A stretch of 64,000 nt of DNA from Onthophagus taurus (Eukaryota; Arthropoda; Insecta; Coleoptera; Scarabaeidae), in the NCBI RefSeq assembly GCF_036711975.1, contig NC_091975.1, positions 1,242,501 to 1,306,500 of the forward strand, in the 5' to 3' direction. Within the stretch, counting starts at the first letter, position 1, and the number at the start of each line of letters is the position of its first letter. The translations under genes and the position numbers were made by a program. Below, in pieces: positions 1 to 12,589 of this stretch. Below the pieces are notes generated by a model, which worked only from the letters and a program-made list of their open reading frames with translations, searched no databases and was not told where the DNA came from.

Positions 1-329
1 TTTTACTTGAAAAAATATTCACGATTGCTTATAATTTTTGAATTATTTTCGTTATTTTTTAACGTTTTAGTACCTTCGGAAAATGTATTACAACTTTTGA
101 CACAGAGTAGCTAGGTTAATAGTACAAACTACGTTATGTCCCTCTTAATTTGCTATTCCTCGAGCAGTGATCACTGCTATGCTTTAGTTAGTGGTTCTTT
201 TTTAATATTGGTGTAAATTAACAGTTGTATTAAATTAGTTTTAAAAGAAGAACGCTATCCAACAATTAAATTTAATTCAATTGTAAGTTCAAAAAAACTA
301 ATTTTCAAAATGTTCCCGCCTCGATTTTC
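1..329. other. AT-rich sequence, no gene seen
   Basis: No splice-flanked open frame or recognisable protein is visible. The sequence is AT-rich and runs into the hairpin element that follows. The whole 1-660 block may belong to one transposon remnant, because a hammerhead-like motif of the kind carried by Penelope-like elements follows at 603-640; this is inference. Confidence 0.5.
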
Positions 330-538
330 AACATTAGTAAAAAACAAAAAATATTTTAACAAATTAAAACATGTTAAAAAAATCTATAAAACTACTCACT
401 GTCAGTGGCAAACTAAAATTGTAGAACGAAGATCATCAAAAGAACAGGGGGAGCATGTAGCTTTTACATGCTCCCCCTTTATAGATTTCTTTAACATGTT
501 TTAATTTGTTAAAATATTTTTTGTTTTTTACTAATGTT
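330..538. repeat. Hairpin (foldback) element with nested palindrome
   Basis: The arms at about 330-388 and 479-538 are inverted copies of each other with few mismatches. They flank a second, perfect palindrome at about 448-479 built on GGGGGAGCATGTA and its complement, with a 5-nt loop. The RNA or single strand would form one rod of about 200 nt. An open frame of 64 codons runs through it but merely reflects the inverted repeat. It could be a foldback MITE or the terminal part of a larger element. Confidence 0.75.
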
Positions 539-602
539 TGTCATATACATTTTTATATATTTTTATAATTATAATTTATGTTTTCTCCGTTTATATATAG
601 TT

Positions 603-640
603 GTCACTGATGATGGGGCTAGCCCCGAAACCGGTCTGAC
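603..640 (+). ncRNA. Hammerhead-ribozyme-like motif (Penelope type)
   Basis: The core CTGATGA lies at 607-613, a hairpin GGGG/CCCC at 615-626, GAAA at 627-630, and the self-complementary hexamer ACCGGT at 630-635 followed by C636, the expected cleavage position. GTCA (603-606) pairs with TGAC (637-640) as stem I. Penelope-like elements are known to carry hammerheads with very short, palindromic stem III that work as dimers, and this arrangement fits. One extra T (614) separates the core from stem II, which departs from the textbook fold. A similar motif with the same extra T occurs at 19909-19942. Activity is unproven. Confidence 0.5.
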
Positions 641-644
641 TGCA

Positions 645-2569
645 TATTAAATTAAATAAAGCAAGTTTAGAAGTTTTTTCGTTATATTCTTTATATAAAC
701 CACTTGCAACATGGATCTACATTCTAAAGCTAAGAATGTCTTCTTTAAGACGGAGTATAACAATCAATAATATCTTAAAGTCAGACTTGATAACTATGTA
801 CAGGAGAAATGAAAAGTCGATGCAGAGTGTTTACAAACTTTGCACGGAATTATCTGGATGCAAACTTCAAAAAGACTCAGAAATGACAGATTTAAAGTAG
901 ACCTGATATAAGTCAAATAAGGAAGCATAATGAAGACTTGATGCAGATTTAATGAGGATTATAGAGATATTATGAAATCTGGAAGGAATTTTGATGCATT
1001 TGAGACTTGCAGATTGTAAAAGTCAAAAATTTAATCATCCTTCTTTTGTTAATTCAAATTTCCATTGTTTTAGAGCTAAATACTAGAAAGTTAAACAAGA
1101 AACAACTTAATCGTATGTAAAATGTGAACGAATCTAACCATTCAGATAACTTTTTTTAACTTGTTTGTGAAACTGAATGGGGAAATTCGTCCGCCCATCA
1201 AATTGACGCGTAAGTGAATTTGAAACGGCGCGACGTACGGTTAACGAATACGGGCCGTAGGTGTCAGAGCTGCATGTTTTGCGGCTGTTTGGGACGTAGG
1301 TGACGTGACAGAGGGCCAACATGGCAAATTGCAGCCGTGATTGTAATTGCTGATCCGCCGTTCCCCTTTTTTTTGTGCGGAGCCCCCGGCGTTGGAACCG
1401 TGTTTTTGCGCGGTTTTTTCCCCAAACGAGCGTCGGTGGCAAAGGTAACAAGCGATCGCAATTAAAAGCGGGGAATTCGCCGGGGACGAAACGCGATTTA
1501 TCGTCCGCGTTAAGTTAAGAGATTCCGCTTTATCGTTTGCATCTGCGTTACGAATGATGTAAAAAATTTGAAAATTATTGCGCCCCGATTCTAATTTTAA
1601 GGTCGTTAAGTTTTCGTTTTTGGATTAGACCCAAGATGACCGCGTGAGCTAATTTGTTCGAGATCATTTTCTTCGGTGTTTGTAATTGATGATAGTATGA
1701 CCTGGATTTTATGAGAGGCTGACTTGATAACCTTGCGCTATCTTGAGCTCACTGGAACACCTTTGTTACAGGAGCAGAGTGCGTTCTTCGAATCGGGCGA
1801 TACCTCTCATCATTGGCTTACGTCAGAAAAATGTCACAGGTCATCTCGTTAGTTAGATAAAGGATCACACGAGGCGTATTGAAAACAACCTACTTTTTCA
1901 AAGAAAAAAATTTGTTTTGTATTCAGAAAAATCTTGCGCACCATTAATTTGACGTCGCGTCGTCAAACATCGGAGGCCCCTGGTAGCAAATATTTTTGTG
2001 TGTTTAAGAAATTACTTCCACGTTCCGATCTCCTAAATATAAAATTAATTTCAGTCACGTCACGCTGTCACCGGCGACTCCGCAAACACCTTGATGCATT
2101 ATAGACGACAGCGGAATTGACACCTCTTCCGGTTAGCGTAAGATAAATGTTTTCGGGAGGCGGAAAAAATTTAAAACGTTTAATGGTAGCGAATAGTTAG
2201 ACGTTAATTTCTTCTCAGACGACTACCTTTCACTTGGAAAAATGGGGAGAAACGAGGGAGAGGCGAAAGAAAAAACCCCGCAGGCTATGTCTGCCTGTAA
2301 GGTGCTAATGTTTTCACTTTGCCTTTTACAAGACTCGACGTACAGGAAATTAAATTTTCCGGGGCCGTCTCCCGCGAGAAAATAAGGAGGTGTTGAGGTG
2401 TTCTTTCTGCAGTTGACGGCAGCACCCCCTTTGACTGACGCCAGTAATGGAACAGCAGATGGTGTGAATGAGCAATTCGCCTTTAATTTACGCAGGTGGA
2501 ATCTCTTCTTATCCAAATCAAGAATCCTCAACAAAAAAAAAGATGATCAATAAAGAGCACTTTTGCAAA
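645..2569. other. Unique sequence without a recognisable gene
   Basis: Contains a relatively GC-rich stretch (about 1170-1510) with frequent CpG and several short open frames on both strands. None shows a known domain, a credible splice pattern or a repeat structure. It looks like intergenic or intronic single-copy DNA. Confidence 0.5.
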
Positions 2570-2790
2570 ATATCGAGGAATATACAAAAATTTGATAAAC
2601 TTCTTAGTTTTACAAATTGATAATGGTAACACTCAGGAATCTGAACATTTAATAAATTGTAAATAAGTTGTAGCAAATTTTATTGCAATTTTATCTCAGA
2701 ATAAAAGATATCGAGAAAAATAGGAAGATATGAAAATTTGATGAATTTATTATTTTTTTATTACAAAAAACGACTATTTTTGTGTTCTTA
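2570..2790. repeat. Diverged monomer of the 59-62 kb satellite
   Basis: Shares the ordered landmarks of the satellite at 59.1-62.4 kb: TTGTAGCAAATTTTATT, GATATCGAGAAAA, and TTTGATGAATTT followed by a T-rich end. It is a lone, eroded copy. Related pieces lie at about 4360-4410 and 4935-5100. Confidence 0.65.
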
Positions 2791-4418
2791 AATCTATTAT
2801 AATGCAAATATGATTTAGATTGTGATCCCATCTGGTCGATAAAATAGAGAAATATAAAAGGGGGTGGGCCCCCAACATTTAATCGATTCGTGGTAGGTAA
2901 AGCGCACAGAATCCGAGAGATTGAATTCACCTACGAATAAAGGGCCACCTTAATCAGTGAGTGACTGGCTGTCGTTGCAATAAGGGTCTAATCTGCGTGC
3001 AGATTGCCGCTGACTGTGCCTTTTTCACCTTCCCCCAACCTGATGGGATTATAAAAAGGCCCCTCACACATGATGCCCCGGTATGGTGGAGAGACCACGG
3101 CGACATGATAAAGAAGCGATTTTTTACCGACTGATTAAACGGGAGTTAAATTGCAAACCATCAAGTGAACAATCTGAGCCGTCCGAAAATTAAACTAAAT
3201 TATTCATCAAAGGCAGGACGAGGAAATTTTTCCGGCCGTGCGGCGATCTTAAAGCAATTAAGTGGGTTGGGCCATCAAACATGAAAGGGAGCTTGCTTTC
3301 AATTACCTCGCCGAGCTTTTGATAAATAATACAGGACGAAGGAATTCCAACCGGCTAAAGGTCGAATTATTAACCGCCGAAGTTAAAGGAGACGCCAGGA
3401 TTAAAATCAAGGATTTTTCTTCGTTTCCCCCCGGCACCGTTTTTGTAATATTAGCTCGGGCAAATATTTACCGAACAGATCAAACATTTTATACCCTCGA
3501 GCGATCTGGGTGTAGATTACGTCTATAGGTACTGCTTCATATTTTATACACTATCCCAATCAACTATTTTCCACCGCTTTTTTGTAATCATGCCAGAATT
3601 AATAATAATATAAGGAACGTAACTGGAATTGAAATAAATTACGGAAGAGTTACCAATTCTTCCCATTTACCACCACGCCCGATTGTACTTGCAAATGTAA
3701 TTTGCATGAATTAGATACGTCCATGGGAAGGCAATGGTTAAAAGCAGCCAACGGTTGTTACCTTCGTCAGCAGGGCCCCTGATGCAAATGTGCAAATATA
3801 ATAATACTAGAGCAGGGCCCTTTCGGACAATATATCACGGCGTTTAAACTCTTTTGCGAGAGGGTGCGCACGGTAGTGCTGGAGGGTGCGTAATGCACCT
3901 CTCATACACCTCCGCCCTCGATTGTAGAGTGAGTCACCTAGGGCCGTAGGGAGAGGGTACCTCCTCGTCACCGGATCCTGCAGCATCTGCGCCCGTTTGC
4001 AGATCAAAGTAATCAAGATCCACTTGTTTAGATTGTATACAGTGTGGCTTAGGAACTCCCCCGTGTGTACCTTCGCATCTGCCGCAGAGCTACTCTTACC
4101 TTTTTTGTTAACGTTACTTTTTTTCTCGTTTATATCTTATAACCTATATTGTTATCCTAATTTTAAAACCTTAAAGTCAACTATTTAAAAAATCATAACA
4201 AATTGTTGATCTCTTGTGTTAATGTACAGAAAATATCATAATGATATTCGAAGAAATGGATTTTTCGCGAATTTTTATATTTATAGGTAAAAATTGTCTC
4301 TGCCAATAGAATTTACTCTTCTGCCACCAGCAAATAGTGTTCTGCCAGTCTTACATTAAAGAATGTTGTAACAAATTTTATTGTAAACTGCTCTCTTGCA
4401 CTTTTGCACTCAGACACA
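2791..4418. other. Unique sequence without a recognisable gene
   Basis: Mixed AT- and GC-rich DNA. A frame of 88 codons at 3262-3528 has no recognisable domain and no clear splice or promoter context, so I do not call it. A satellite-related scrap lies at the 3' edge. Confidence 0.45.
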
Positions 4419-4420
4419 TA

Positions 4421-4938
4421 TACAGGGTGACATAGAAAAAAGTACATTGCATAGTGCCACACAATAGAAGACACTAAATTATGACACATTATTCAATTGT
4501 TATTTATCATTGTTTTTGCAAAGGTTACTTTGGCGCTTTTTGAATAATTAGCGTGCATTGTCGGCTTTCAGATGTATGGATAACAAATTTTTTCAGTCGA
4601 AAATGACATACAGTGTATAGCAAAAAAGAAAAAGTTAGGACCGATTCAATAGAGATGTATACCCTGTATGTATGTAGCGCTCTCCATCAGTAATCACAAA
4701 ACTAAGACCATATTTGAATTGAGCATGATAAAAAATCCCTGTATAATACATTTTATCCATTTTTTGTGTCTCTGGCTAAAGATATTCAAAAAAAAACCCA
4801 AAAAAAAAATAAAATTCAACACCCCGTATCTTTTAACCGTAGGCCTTGCGGACCCATGTTCATAGGAACTTTTTTCTTAACTTAGTGTCCTCTATTGTGT
4901 GGCACTATGCAATGTACTTTTTTCTATGTCACCCTGTA
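4421..4938. mobile_element. MITE with about 48-bp terminal inverted repeats
   Basis: The left end begins TACAGGGTGACATAG and the right end is its inverted copy ending CTATGTCACCCTGTA. The arms match over about 48 bp and extend inward to the tract TTGTGTGGCAC. TA dinucleotides at both junctions suggest a mariner/Tc1-type TA duplication. There is no transposase frame, so it is non-autonomous. It sits inside satellite-related sequence, which continues on its right side. Confidence 0.85.
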
Positions 4939-5815
4939 TATCAAGAAAAATTCAAAACTATGAACATTTGATGAATTTATTGTTTTTTTAAATTATTGAT
5001 GGTGACATTAGGGAATCTGAGCTTGTTACAAAAGTTGTAATAAATTTTATTGTAAACATTATTGCCCTCTTGCACTTTGCACTCAGACACAAAATTTTAA
5101 CAAAATTTGGTTTCTAAAAACCATATCTCTTGAGCAAAATAAATACCGAAGAAACAAAATTTACCATAAGTATTCTATAAAGATTGATCTTTAATTTAAA
5201 TCCAAGATGATATCTCTATCTTAATTACGTACGAAATTATTAATTTTTGAAAATAAGTTGCTTTTCATAATGTTTTAACAAAATTGGGTTGAGATACTTT
5301 TATTTCAAAAAATCATATCTCTTAAGCTATAAATGAAAAAACGAAATTCACCATAAACATTCTATAAAGATTGATCTTCAATTTAAACCCAAGATTACTT
5401 CTTTATCTTAATTAAGCAGGAAGTTATTAATTTTTGAAATTAAGTTACTTTTTACAATGTTTTATCAAAATTGGGTTGAGATACTTTTATTTCAAAAAAT
5501 GATATCTCTTGAGCTATAAATAACGACGAAACGAAATTTACCATAAATATTCTATAAAGATTGATCTTTAATTCAAATCCAAGATTACTGCTCTATCTTA
5601 ATTAGGGACGAAGTTATTTGTATTTTAAAATAGATTGATTTTTATTATGTTTTAACAAAATTGGGTTGAGATACTTTTATTTCAAAAAATCATATCTCTT
5701 AAGCAACAAATAACAAAGAAATGAAGTTCACCATAACTATTCTATAAAGATTAATCTTTAATTCAAACCCAAGATCATTTCATTATCTAAATTAGGGATG
5801 AAGTCTTTAAATTAT
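4939..5815. repeat. Satellite scrap followed by ~187-bp tandem repeat
   Basis: After a piece of the 348-bp satellite family (to about 5100), about four diverged units follow, marked by AAAATTGGGTTGAGATAC at about 5280, 5467 and 5657 and by CATATCTCTT, CTATAAAGATT and CCAAGAT in fixed order. Unit length is about 184-190 bp. There is no coding potential. Confidence 0.75.
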
Positions 5816-7660
5816 TTGCAAGTCGTTATGCTTACTACTTTGTGTACAAATACAACAAAATGATTGGAGTTTTATGGGCATTTTTACTCACATTTATAAC
5901 ATATGTTGTCCATACGCCAAAGTCAGATTTCTCGTTCGACGCGAGATTAAGAAGTGAAAAAGTTCCTTACCTAAAAATAAAAAAATATGCATTAGTTTAA
6001 CAAATAGCACCGTTTAGCAGAGTGGTAAACAATTAACGACCGCACCAATATTATCAGAAACTATATACAGTGTGTTAATTAATTATCGTACTCGACGTCA
6101 TCATTGCGAATATGCAACCAAATACGCAACTCGCGTATTGCAATACGCATACTGTGATATTGGTTGCATACATAATGATGATTTTACTTCGAGATGTTTT
6201 TTTGAGATAATTAATTTATTTTTCTACTTCAACGACATAACATACATATACATCATCTTAATTTAATTCATTTTCGTTGAAAGCATTGGATAAAAAGTTT
6301 CAGACGCCAGAGAAATTCTGAAATCCTTCAGCAGGTACCCTGAGTGGCGGAAAAGCCACCCTCGAGGCAACAATAACCGTGCATTACCGCCCTCCTGCGG
6401 GGTCCCGCTCGACCCGTAGGACGAATTTCGGTTCTGAAATGGACCCGGTTCATACATGAGCATAGGACGTCGCTCCCTTTTTGTTCTGTCGGCTACTGAA
6501 CGGTATTTATACGGGCACAATTGTGCTCGAGCGCGGCAGCTGAAGCTGATTTACAACCCGGTAACTTTACCTTCGCCGAGGGGCGCCGTTACGTGCACAT
6601 GTGCCGTTAAACAAACCGTTCTTTCATCGTCTCGTCGATAATCCTCTCCTACCTCCATCGCATCTTGTTTCAAACATTAATGGAAATTTTTTAATCTCCC
6701 ATGAATGTATTTATAACTCCAAATAACAAAAATAAAATGTCTTGTTTCTCATTGCGATTCAAAGGTCGAAGGTGTAAAATCCAACCTGCGTCTAGCAAAA
6801 CCGTGACGGCTTCTTCGTCTTATCGCGTTTACGGTCGGCTGGTCGCGAATGTCTCCATTTAATTCGGTGGGAAGTTTTGAGGTTAAACCGCTCAGGTAGA
6901 ACAAGGTGCGAGGAGAGATAACGGAACGCAATTACCGGTGGCTAAGAGACCAAGAGAAACCGTCGCGATAAGAACATCTTAAACCTTTTTATCCGCGCCG
7001 AGATTTACGTGACGCCCGTCGCGCGCATAAATTAGCCAAACTGGAAATAATTACACTTTTATCGCGGCCGAGTCGCCTGCATAACTCACGCCTAATTGAC
7101 ACTGAAGGTGTTCAGTTGCGACGCTCACCGCTGCGACGTCTTGAGTTATGCCCCGCCGCTTTATTACGCTCAATTTTCACATCCCTCGAGAGTTTCTCTC
7201 GAAGGTGTGTTAAAGAAATTCCTTTGGGGGTTACTTATCTTAGAAGTTACTTATTAAAAATAGTTTATATATTGTACAGTCTTTGCTTCCTGAAATCATC
7301 TTACACAGCTATCTCATCTATTTAGAACCACCATACTCATTTCATCTTGACAAAAATGTTTACATACATTTGAGTGTGTCGTTTGCTCACTTCCTTCTGA
7401 TTGCAAGAGTTGCTTACACAAATGATGCATGGCGAAATTTACGAATGACATGTGCAGATCACACAATGTTGAGGAAAATGTTGAGAGCATCAATGTTGTG
7501 GAATTCCAGGTTTTAGCTAGAATACAATCATAACTGTGCTATATCTGGTTATGGACTGTGTATTTCTGCATCATTATAAACAATTTATGTTCAACATTTT
7601 TTGCTCCGACACCTTTAGTTATTGAGTTATGATCAACTTTAGTAACAAAAACCATCAATT
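5816..7660. other. Unique sequence without a recognisable gene
   Basis: Includes a GC-richer block at 6300-7210. Short open frames are present on both strands, but none has a recognisable domain. Confidence 0.45.
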
Positions 7661-7674
7661 TTGACATGTATCAC

Positions 7675-7890
7675 ATATATGTTAGAATTGATAGGAATGT
7701 TTAAAAATTATGTATATTAATAGCAGATGTCAGAATGGTATTAAATATGATGTAAAAACATCTCAAAACAAAATCAGAGCTTCCTAAAACATATCAAAAG
7801 TGTCTGAGGTGTGTCAAAATTGTTTGTAATGCGTCAAAACAGTATTTAACATCAATTTATGCATTCCTATCAATTCTGACATGTATTTGA
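7675..7890. repeat. Short spaced inverted repeat
   Basis: AGAATTGATAGGAATG near 7685-7700 recurs inverted near 7860-7880 with flanking matches (ACATGTAT). The arms are about 35 bp and separated by about 140 bp. It may be a small decayed MITE. A half-terminus TATACAGGATGGTTC follows at about 7893, resembling mariner-type ends, but no partner end was found. Confidence 0.45.
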
Positions 7891-8099
7891 TATACAGGAT
7901 GGTTCTTAATTTTTTTTTTGTGTATAACTGGAAAACGATGCGTCAAAAATTTGTAAGAGTAAAAATAATTTTAAAATGAAATAGGTTTTTAGCATCAGTT
8001 GGAAAATTTAATGGTTTACCATTTGACCTTATTAGTAGTATATATATTTTAGTTTTTTAAGTTCTTTGTTCATTTCCGTCGTCCAGTTTTCTATCTCGG

Positions 8100-11000
8100 T
8101 GTTGTGAGATTTTATTGTGAGATCATTTTCGTCCTGACATGTTGATGGATGTGACGTGGACTTAAGGTGGAGATAGATATGCTGCTAAATAGGACCACCT
8201 CGGCGAGTTCTTGGTCATTCATTATTGGTCAAACATTATTAAAATGACATTATTATTAAGTTATCTTAATCCTCGAAGAAATAACTTGTTGATACCACCT
8301 TATATTGGTCTTAAAGTAGTCGGAAAGTAGTCCACTTAAGAACTCCCACATCGGATAAGACGGCAACATCGACAACTCTTCGAACTGCAGTATTTCACCC
8401 CCTCACTGCTCCTCAAATGAATTTAAACTCCGCGACGCCACGGGTAGTAGCAAAAAGAAGTAAACATCTTCCACCTTAACGAGGGGAGCAAAACGACGAC
8501 AACATGTTTATCCCGCCCCGCGCTTCTCGGGGTTCCGCGGTGGTCGTCGGATGCCAGGTGAAGGGGATGGAGGACCCCGCGCCGATAATGACGAATCGAT
8601 ATTTTCATTTGCATTTTCAATTTTAGCGGCGTTTCCGCGCCGGTGCGTCGAAAGAATAATCCCGAAATGAAACAATTCCAAAGAGGGGGGGGACGCAAAA
8701 ATAAAATAAAGGTGCTCGTCGCTTCTGGGTAAAATACAAATCAAACAGAGAAGGAATCTAACCTTCTCTAAGGGCTGCTGCGGGGGACAAAGAATCTCTC
8801 CCCGGAAAGTTGAAGAACTTTTCTTTCATCAGCCGTAATGGTTTCAATTCTTTCGGGGGTCGCCTTAGGCATGACCTTCGAGTTCCCCAAAGTTTCGGTA
8901 CAGGTGCCGGGGCGATTTCAGGGAATTAAAAGCCACCACCTTTGAAGAGACCCCGTTGTGGAGATCGTTTCTTTTGCGATCGGATCGTCAACAAGAAAGT
9001 TGAAGTGATTAATGAAATTTCTAGATACTTTTTTATCTACGTTTTGGGTTAATACGATTACAGTACATAACCGATTTCTAGTCGAGTAAGAGTAGACAAA
9101 GCCACTTTCGGTCCCCCCTAGAGGTATCAAGGGACCCCTCTCCAAACGGGAGTTGTCAGCGCAGGGCGTGAAGGGATTGGGGGGATTGATCCAACTCCCC
9201 TAAACACACCGGTGGAATCGATAGGACCATTGAGTGCAGGTGTCATTATCAACAGCTATAACAACAGAGTTATGCGGATTAAACCGTTTAAAGCGGATTA
9301 GGTTTTAATTTAGTAAATGTAGCTGCTTCATTATGTTGAGTCTCAATAAGTATTCAAGTGAAGACGAAGATCTTGCATTCTATTTTCCAGGTGGACGACG
9401 TATTTGTGTATTTGTGGTGTTAAAAGACAAATGGCACCCTCCGCGTTGAGTGCTTAATTAATATTGCGCTCTTGTCCAACACGGGCAATAAACAAGTTCC
9501 AGAACGGCGCAGGAGGCTGATGATTTACAACCGCGTTATCGCGACTTCGAAGGGATTCTTCAGAAAGGGTTCGGATTTCTTGTAAACAACTTCCGTTTTG
9601 TCGGCGATATTTAACAAAGTACGGCGACTTCACGGCCCGTTAACCAAAGTCAATATCTTCCGTCGCTCCGAGGCAATAAGGAGGGCGATACTACCGCCAC
9701 GCGTGCTGCAATTTATTACCTTAACGACGCGCCGCCACCGTAGGTAGAAGAGAAGTCGACGTGCCGTGAGGATATTCGCTGTTTATTTCGTACGTTTTAA
9801 CCTGATCTATGGTTCCTTTAACATCTCTTTGAAATAGGCCATTTAGACCAAGTAAAAATGAAAAAACATACCCCATCTCTTCTGCGTTTGGAAATGTTTA
9901 CCCTTTATCAATTGAGGAAACATTTTATAACAATTTTGCACGTTTTTAGACTTAGTTCAAGAATTTTGCACTCCAATGTTATCTTTGTGCTCTACAATTT
10001 GAGAAACATGACAGTTTCACGAGTTGTGTGACATGCAGCGCCATCCTGTTGAAAATAAAGGTCGTCTATGTCCAATCCATATACAAAGTAGATTTTTGAC
10101 ATTTTTGATTGTTGAATTCAAGGAGTTATTACAAAATATAGATGTCAGAATGTTTCAAGAACAAAACGTTTGCGATGCATCATTCTGATTTCTGATACCT
10201 CTTGCAAAAAGTTTTAGCACATATAGAAGATTGTCTAAAATGTCTAAATGGAGGTGCATAATCAAATTTATTATTTAATTCCAGTTTACGTCTTAAATTT
10301 TGCAACTCATGCTCAGTGAAAGTCAATATATGCAAAATTTATGTATATCTGGTATGATTTGGGGTCGCCCGACGAAAAACGCCGGTCCAGTTCGATATTT
10401 AAAATAGTTGGTCGTCGATTTATGGATGTTTTGAAAGGACCGGGCGGTCGCGGTCGACCGTTTTGATTTACATCCGCCCTCCGGTTCGACAATCAATTGT
10501 CTGATTGGCCTCTAACCGGGGCGTACGGATTTATTGGCGGCCCGAAGTATTCGGCTTTTTTTTGTTTTCGCCGCGGAACATATGTGACGTTTCTATTGAC
10601 TTCTCGCGTGAATTGTGACCGCCGCGATTTCAGGGAGGGTTTCGATTCCGAATCTGCACAAAAACCGTTTCGCCGCCGATTAGTCATCCATTTCGATGGA
10701 ACCCGTCTACACGCTTTCCGGTCAGCAAATCCCTTAGTCCCTCGCCAAATTTGAAAGATAATTACTTACGGTGGAGACAGAGAGGTCTCCTCTAATCTAG
10801 TTACCTTCTAGTTTCCTTGTGGTGCGCACCTAATAGAATGTGGCAGAACTATAAAGCAATAATAGGAATCTTATAATATCTTTTGAGATCTAAACCAGTC
10901 TCAATTTAAATTTGGACACTTAAAAGATGTTGAGGAAAAAGTTTTTTGCGTCTTTGTCTTGTAGGCGTATTCAACGTGGTTAAGTTTTCCCTTTTCGCCC

Positions 11001-12160
11001 GGTAGTTAGAAGGGGGATCCAATTTAGGGTCCGACGTCGCGACGCTGGACGCCGCAGGAGCGGCGTCACGCAACAACGGGATCGTACGTGTGATGGCGCC
11101 TACTTGACTATCGTCATGGCAACGGGCGGCGAGGTGTGTCACCTCGCAGGACCGTCTCGAGTTGACTGATGCGTTATTATGGACAGGATTTCCTGTCCGC
11201 GACCTCTAAGTGGCCCGAAACGAAGTTAGCGAAACAATCGAAGTCTGGTAATCGAGTTCGAGATGGGACACAAGACTTTGACTTGGATTCTATTGAATGT
11301 GAAAGTTTTGGTAATGATTTTTGATGGTGGGTCCGAGTTATGAGTCATCTAGGGGGCGTCCTGCGTCCTGGCAGAGAGATATGAAAAAGTCGGTCCCGGC
11401 CGGCGTCTGGAGGTGGTGGACTGCTAATGGCAGGGGGGAAACGACTATTAATCACGTCGAGTGTTGCAACAACATGGCCGCCGCCGGCGCGCGGGCGTAC
11501 CGACGCCACGTACACGGAACATCCATCGCAGATAAACATATTACGTATGGATCCGGCTTTGCGATAAACAACGGCGCGATGGTGACCACGGGCGACCTTA
11601 TCACCGCCGCCCCTCCGTGTGCCCCCGCAAACGGCGCATTTATTCGTCCCGACGGCTCACTTTCCAACGTGCGATTGATAAGTTCGCGGAAATAATTAAC
11701 TGATAACCTCGGACGTGGCGGCGTTTGATTTGTTTCAGCGACGATAAACCTCTCCTGCTTCTCCTACATGCGATAACGATTGCGGTTCAAGAAATAATAA
11801 TAAAACGACCAACTTAAAAATGACCCCTGCGAAGTTAGCCCACAATTATTTCTGGTATTAAACCGATTTCGATGTCTAACCTGATATAGCGTACTTGGCT
11901 CGGTTATGACGTACATCAATTATAACATACATCGGTTATAACGTTAGAACGTTATAAGCATATCAAGATAAGTCATAAAAATTTTGAATTTAATTAAGAT
12001 GATTAAGATAATTATGATTCTAATTAGCTGCAAAGTGATGTTGGTGATCCATCTACAACAGGAAAATTATCTAATTTTGAAAAATTCATTGATGTTGACA
12101 ACGATGACGTTGAATTGGAGATCTAACACCATCGATGATGTAGAATGCTCCATGATTAAA
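8100..12160. other. GC-richer unique sequence, no gene recognised
   Basis: Four kilobases of mostly single-copy sequence with CpG-rich patches at about 8420-8700, 9500-9780, 10370-10700 and 11000-11700. The longest frame (11321-11695, plus strand, 124 codons) overlaps frames on the other strand, has no recognisable domain, and looks like a by-product of GC content. Conserved regulatory DNA or untranslated exons cannot be excluded. Confidence 0.4.
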
Positions 12161-12589
12161 TATACAGCGTGTCCCGTATCTTCCGCATCAGAGCATTATA
12201 CGGTTGTAGAATACATTATTCTGAAGCGATCTTTCTAATAAATTTTTTTCGAAATGTTTATAATAACCGCACGGGAACTGTTTAACAACGACCAATAACG
12301 GACGACTTTGATTCACCGAAAAAGTTTATTTCTCTTTCCGTGACGAATCTATTGGTGAGTACACGTGGGAAACGAGTTATCATCGGCGTAGCGGACAGGC
12401 CGAAGGAGGCACCAACTACCTGAGGCTGATTTGCGATCTGCTGATTGGACGAAAAACAGTTCGTTTAAACAGTTCCCGTGCGGTTATTATAAACATTTCG
12501 AAAAAATTTTATTAGAAAGATCGCTTCAGAATAATGTATCGTACAATCGTATAATGCTCTGATGCGGAAGATACGGGACACGCTGTATA
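12161..12589. mobile_element. MITE with about 125-bp terminal inverted repeats
   Basis: Starts TATACAGCGTGTCCCGTA and ends with the inverted copy TACGGGACACGCTGTATA. Arms at 12161-12285 and 12465-12589 are nearly identical. The central 180 bp is unrelated to the arms. TATA at both ends suggests a TA-type duplication. There is no transposase. Its right edge shares the TATA with the start of the next element, so the two are directly abutted. Confidence 0.88.

Noticed and set aside
310..504. 64-codon frame at the left edge
   Set aside because: It runs across the hairpin element and encodes the two arms of an inverted repeat.
11321..11695. 124-codon plus-strand frame in a GC-rich stretch
   Set aside because: Similarly long frames overlap it on the opposite strand, it has no recognisable domain, and high GC explains the lack of stops.
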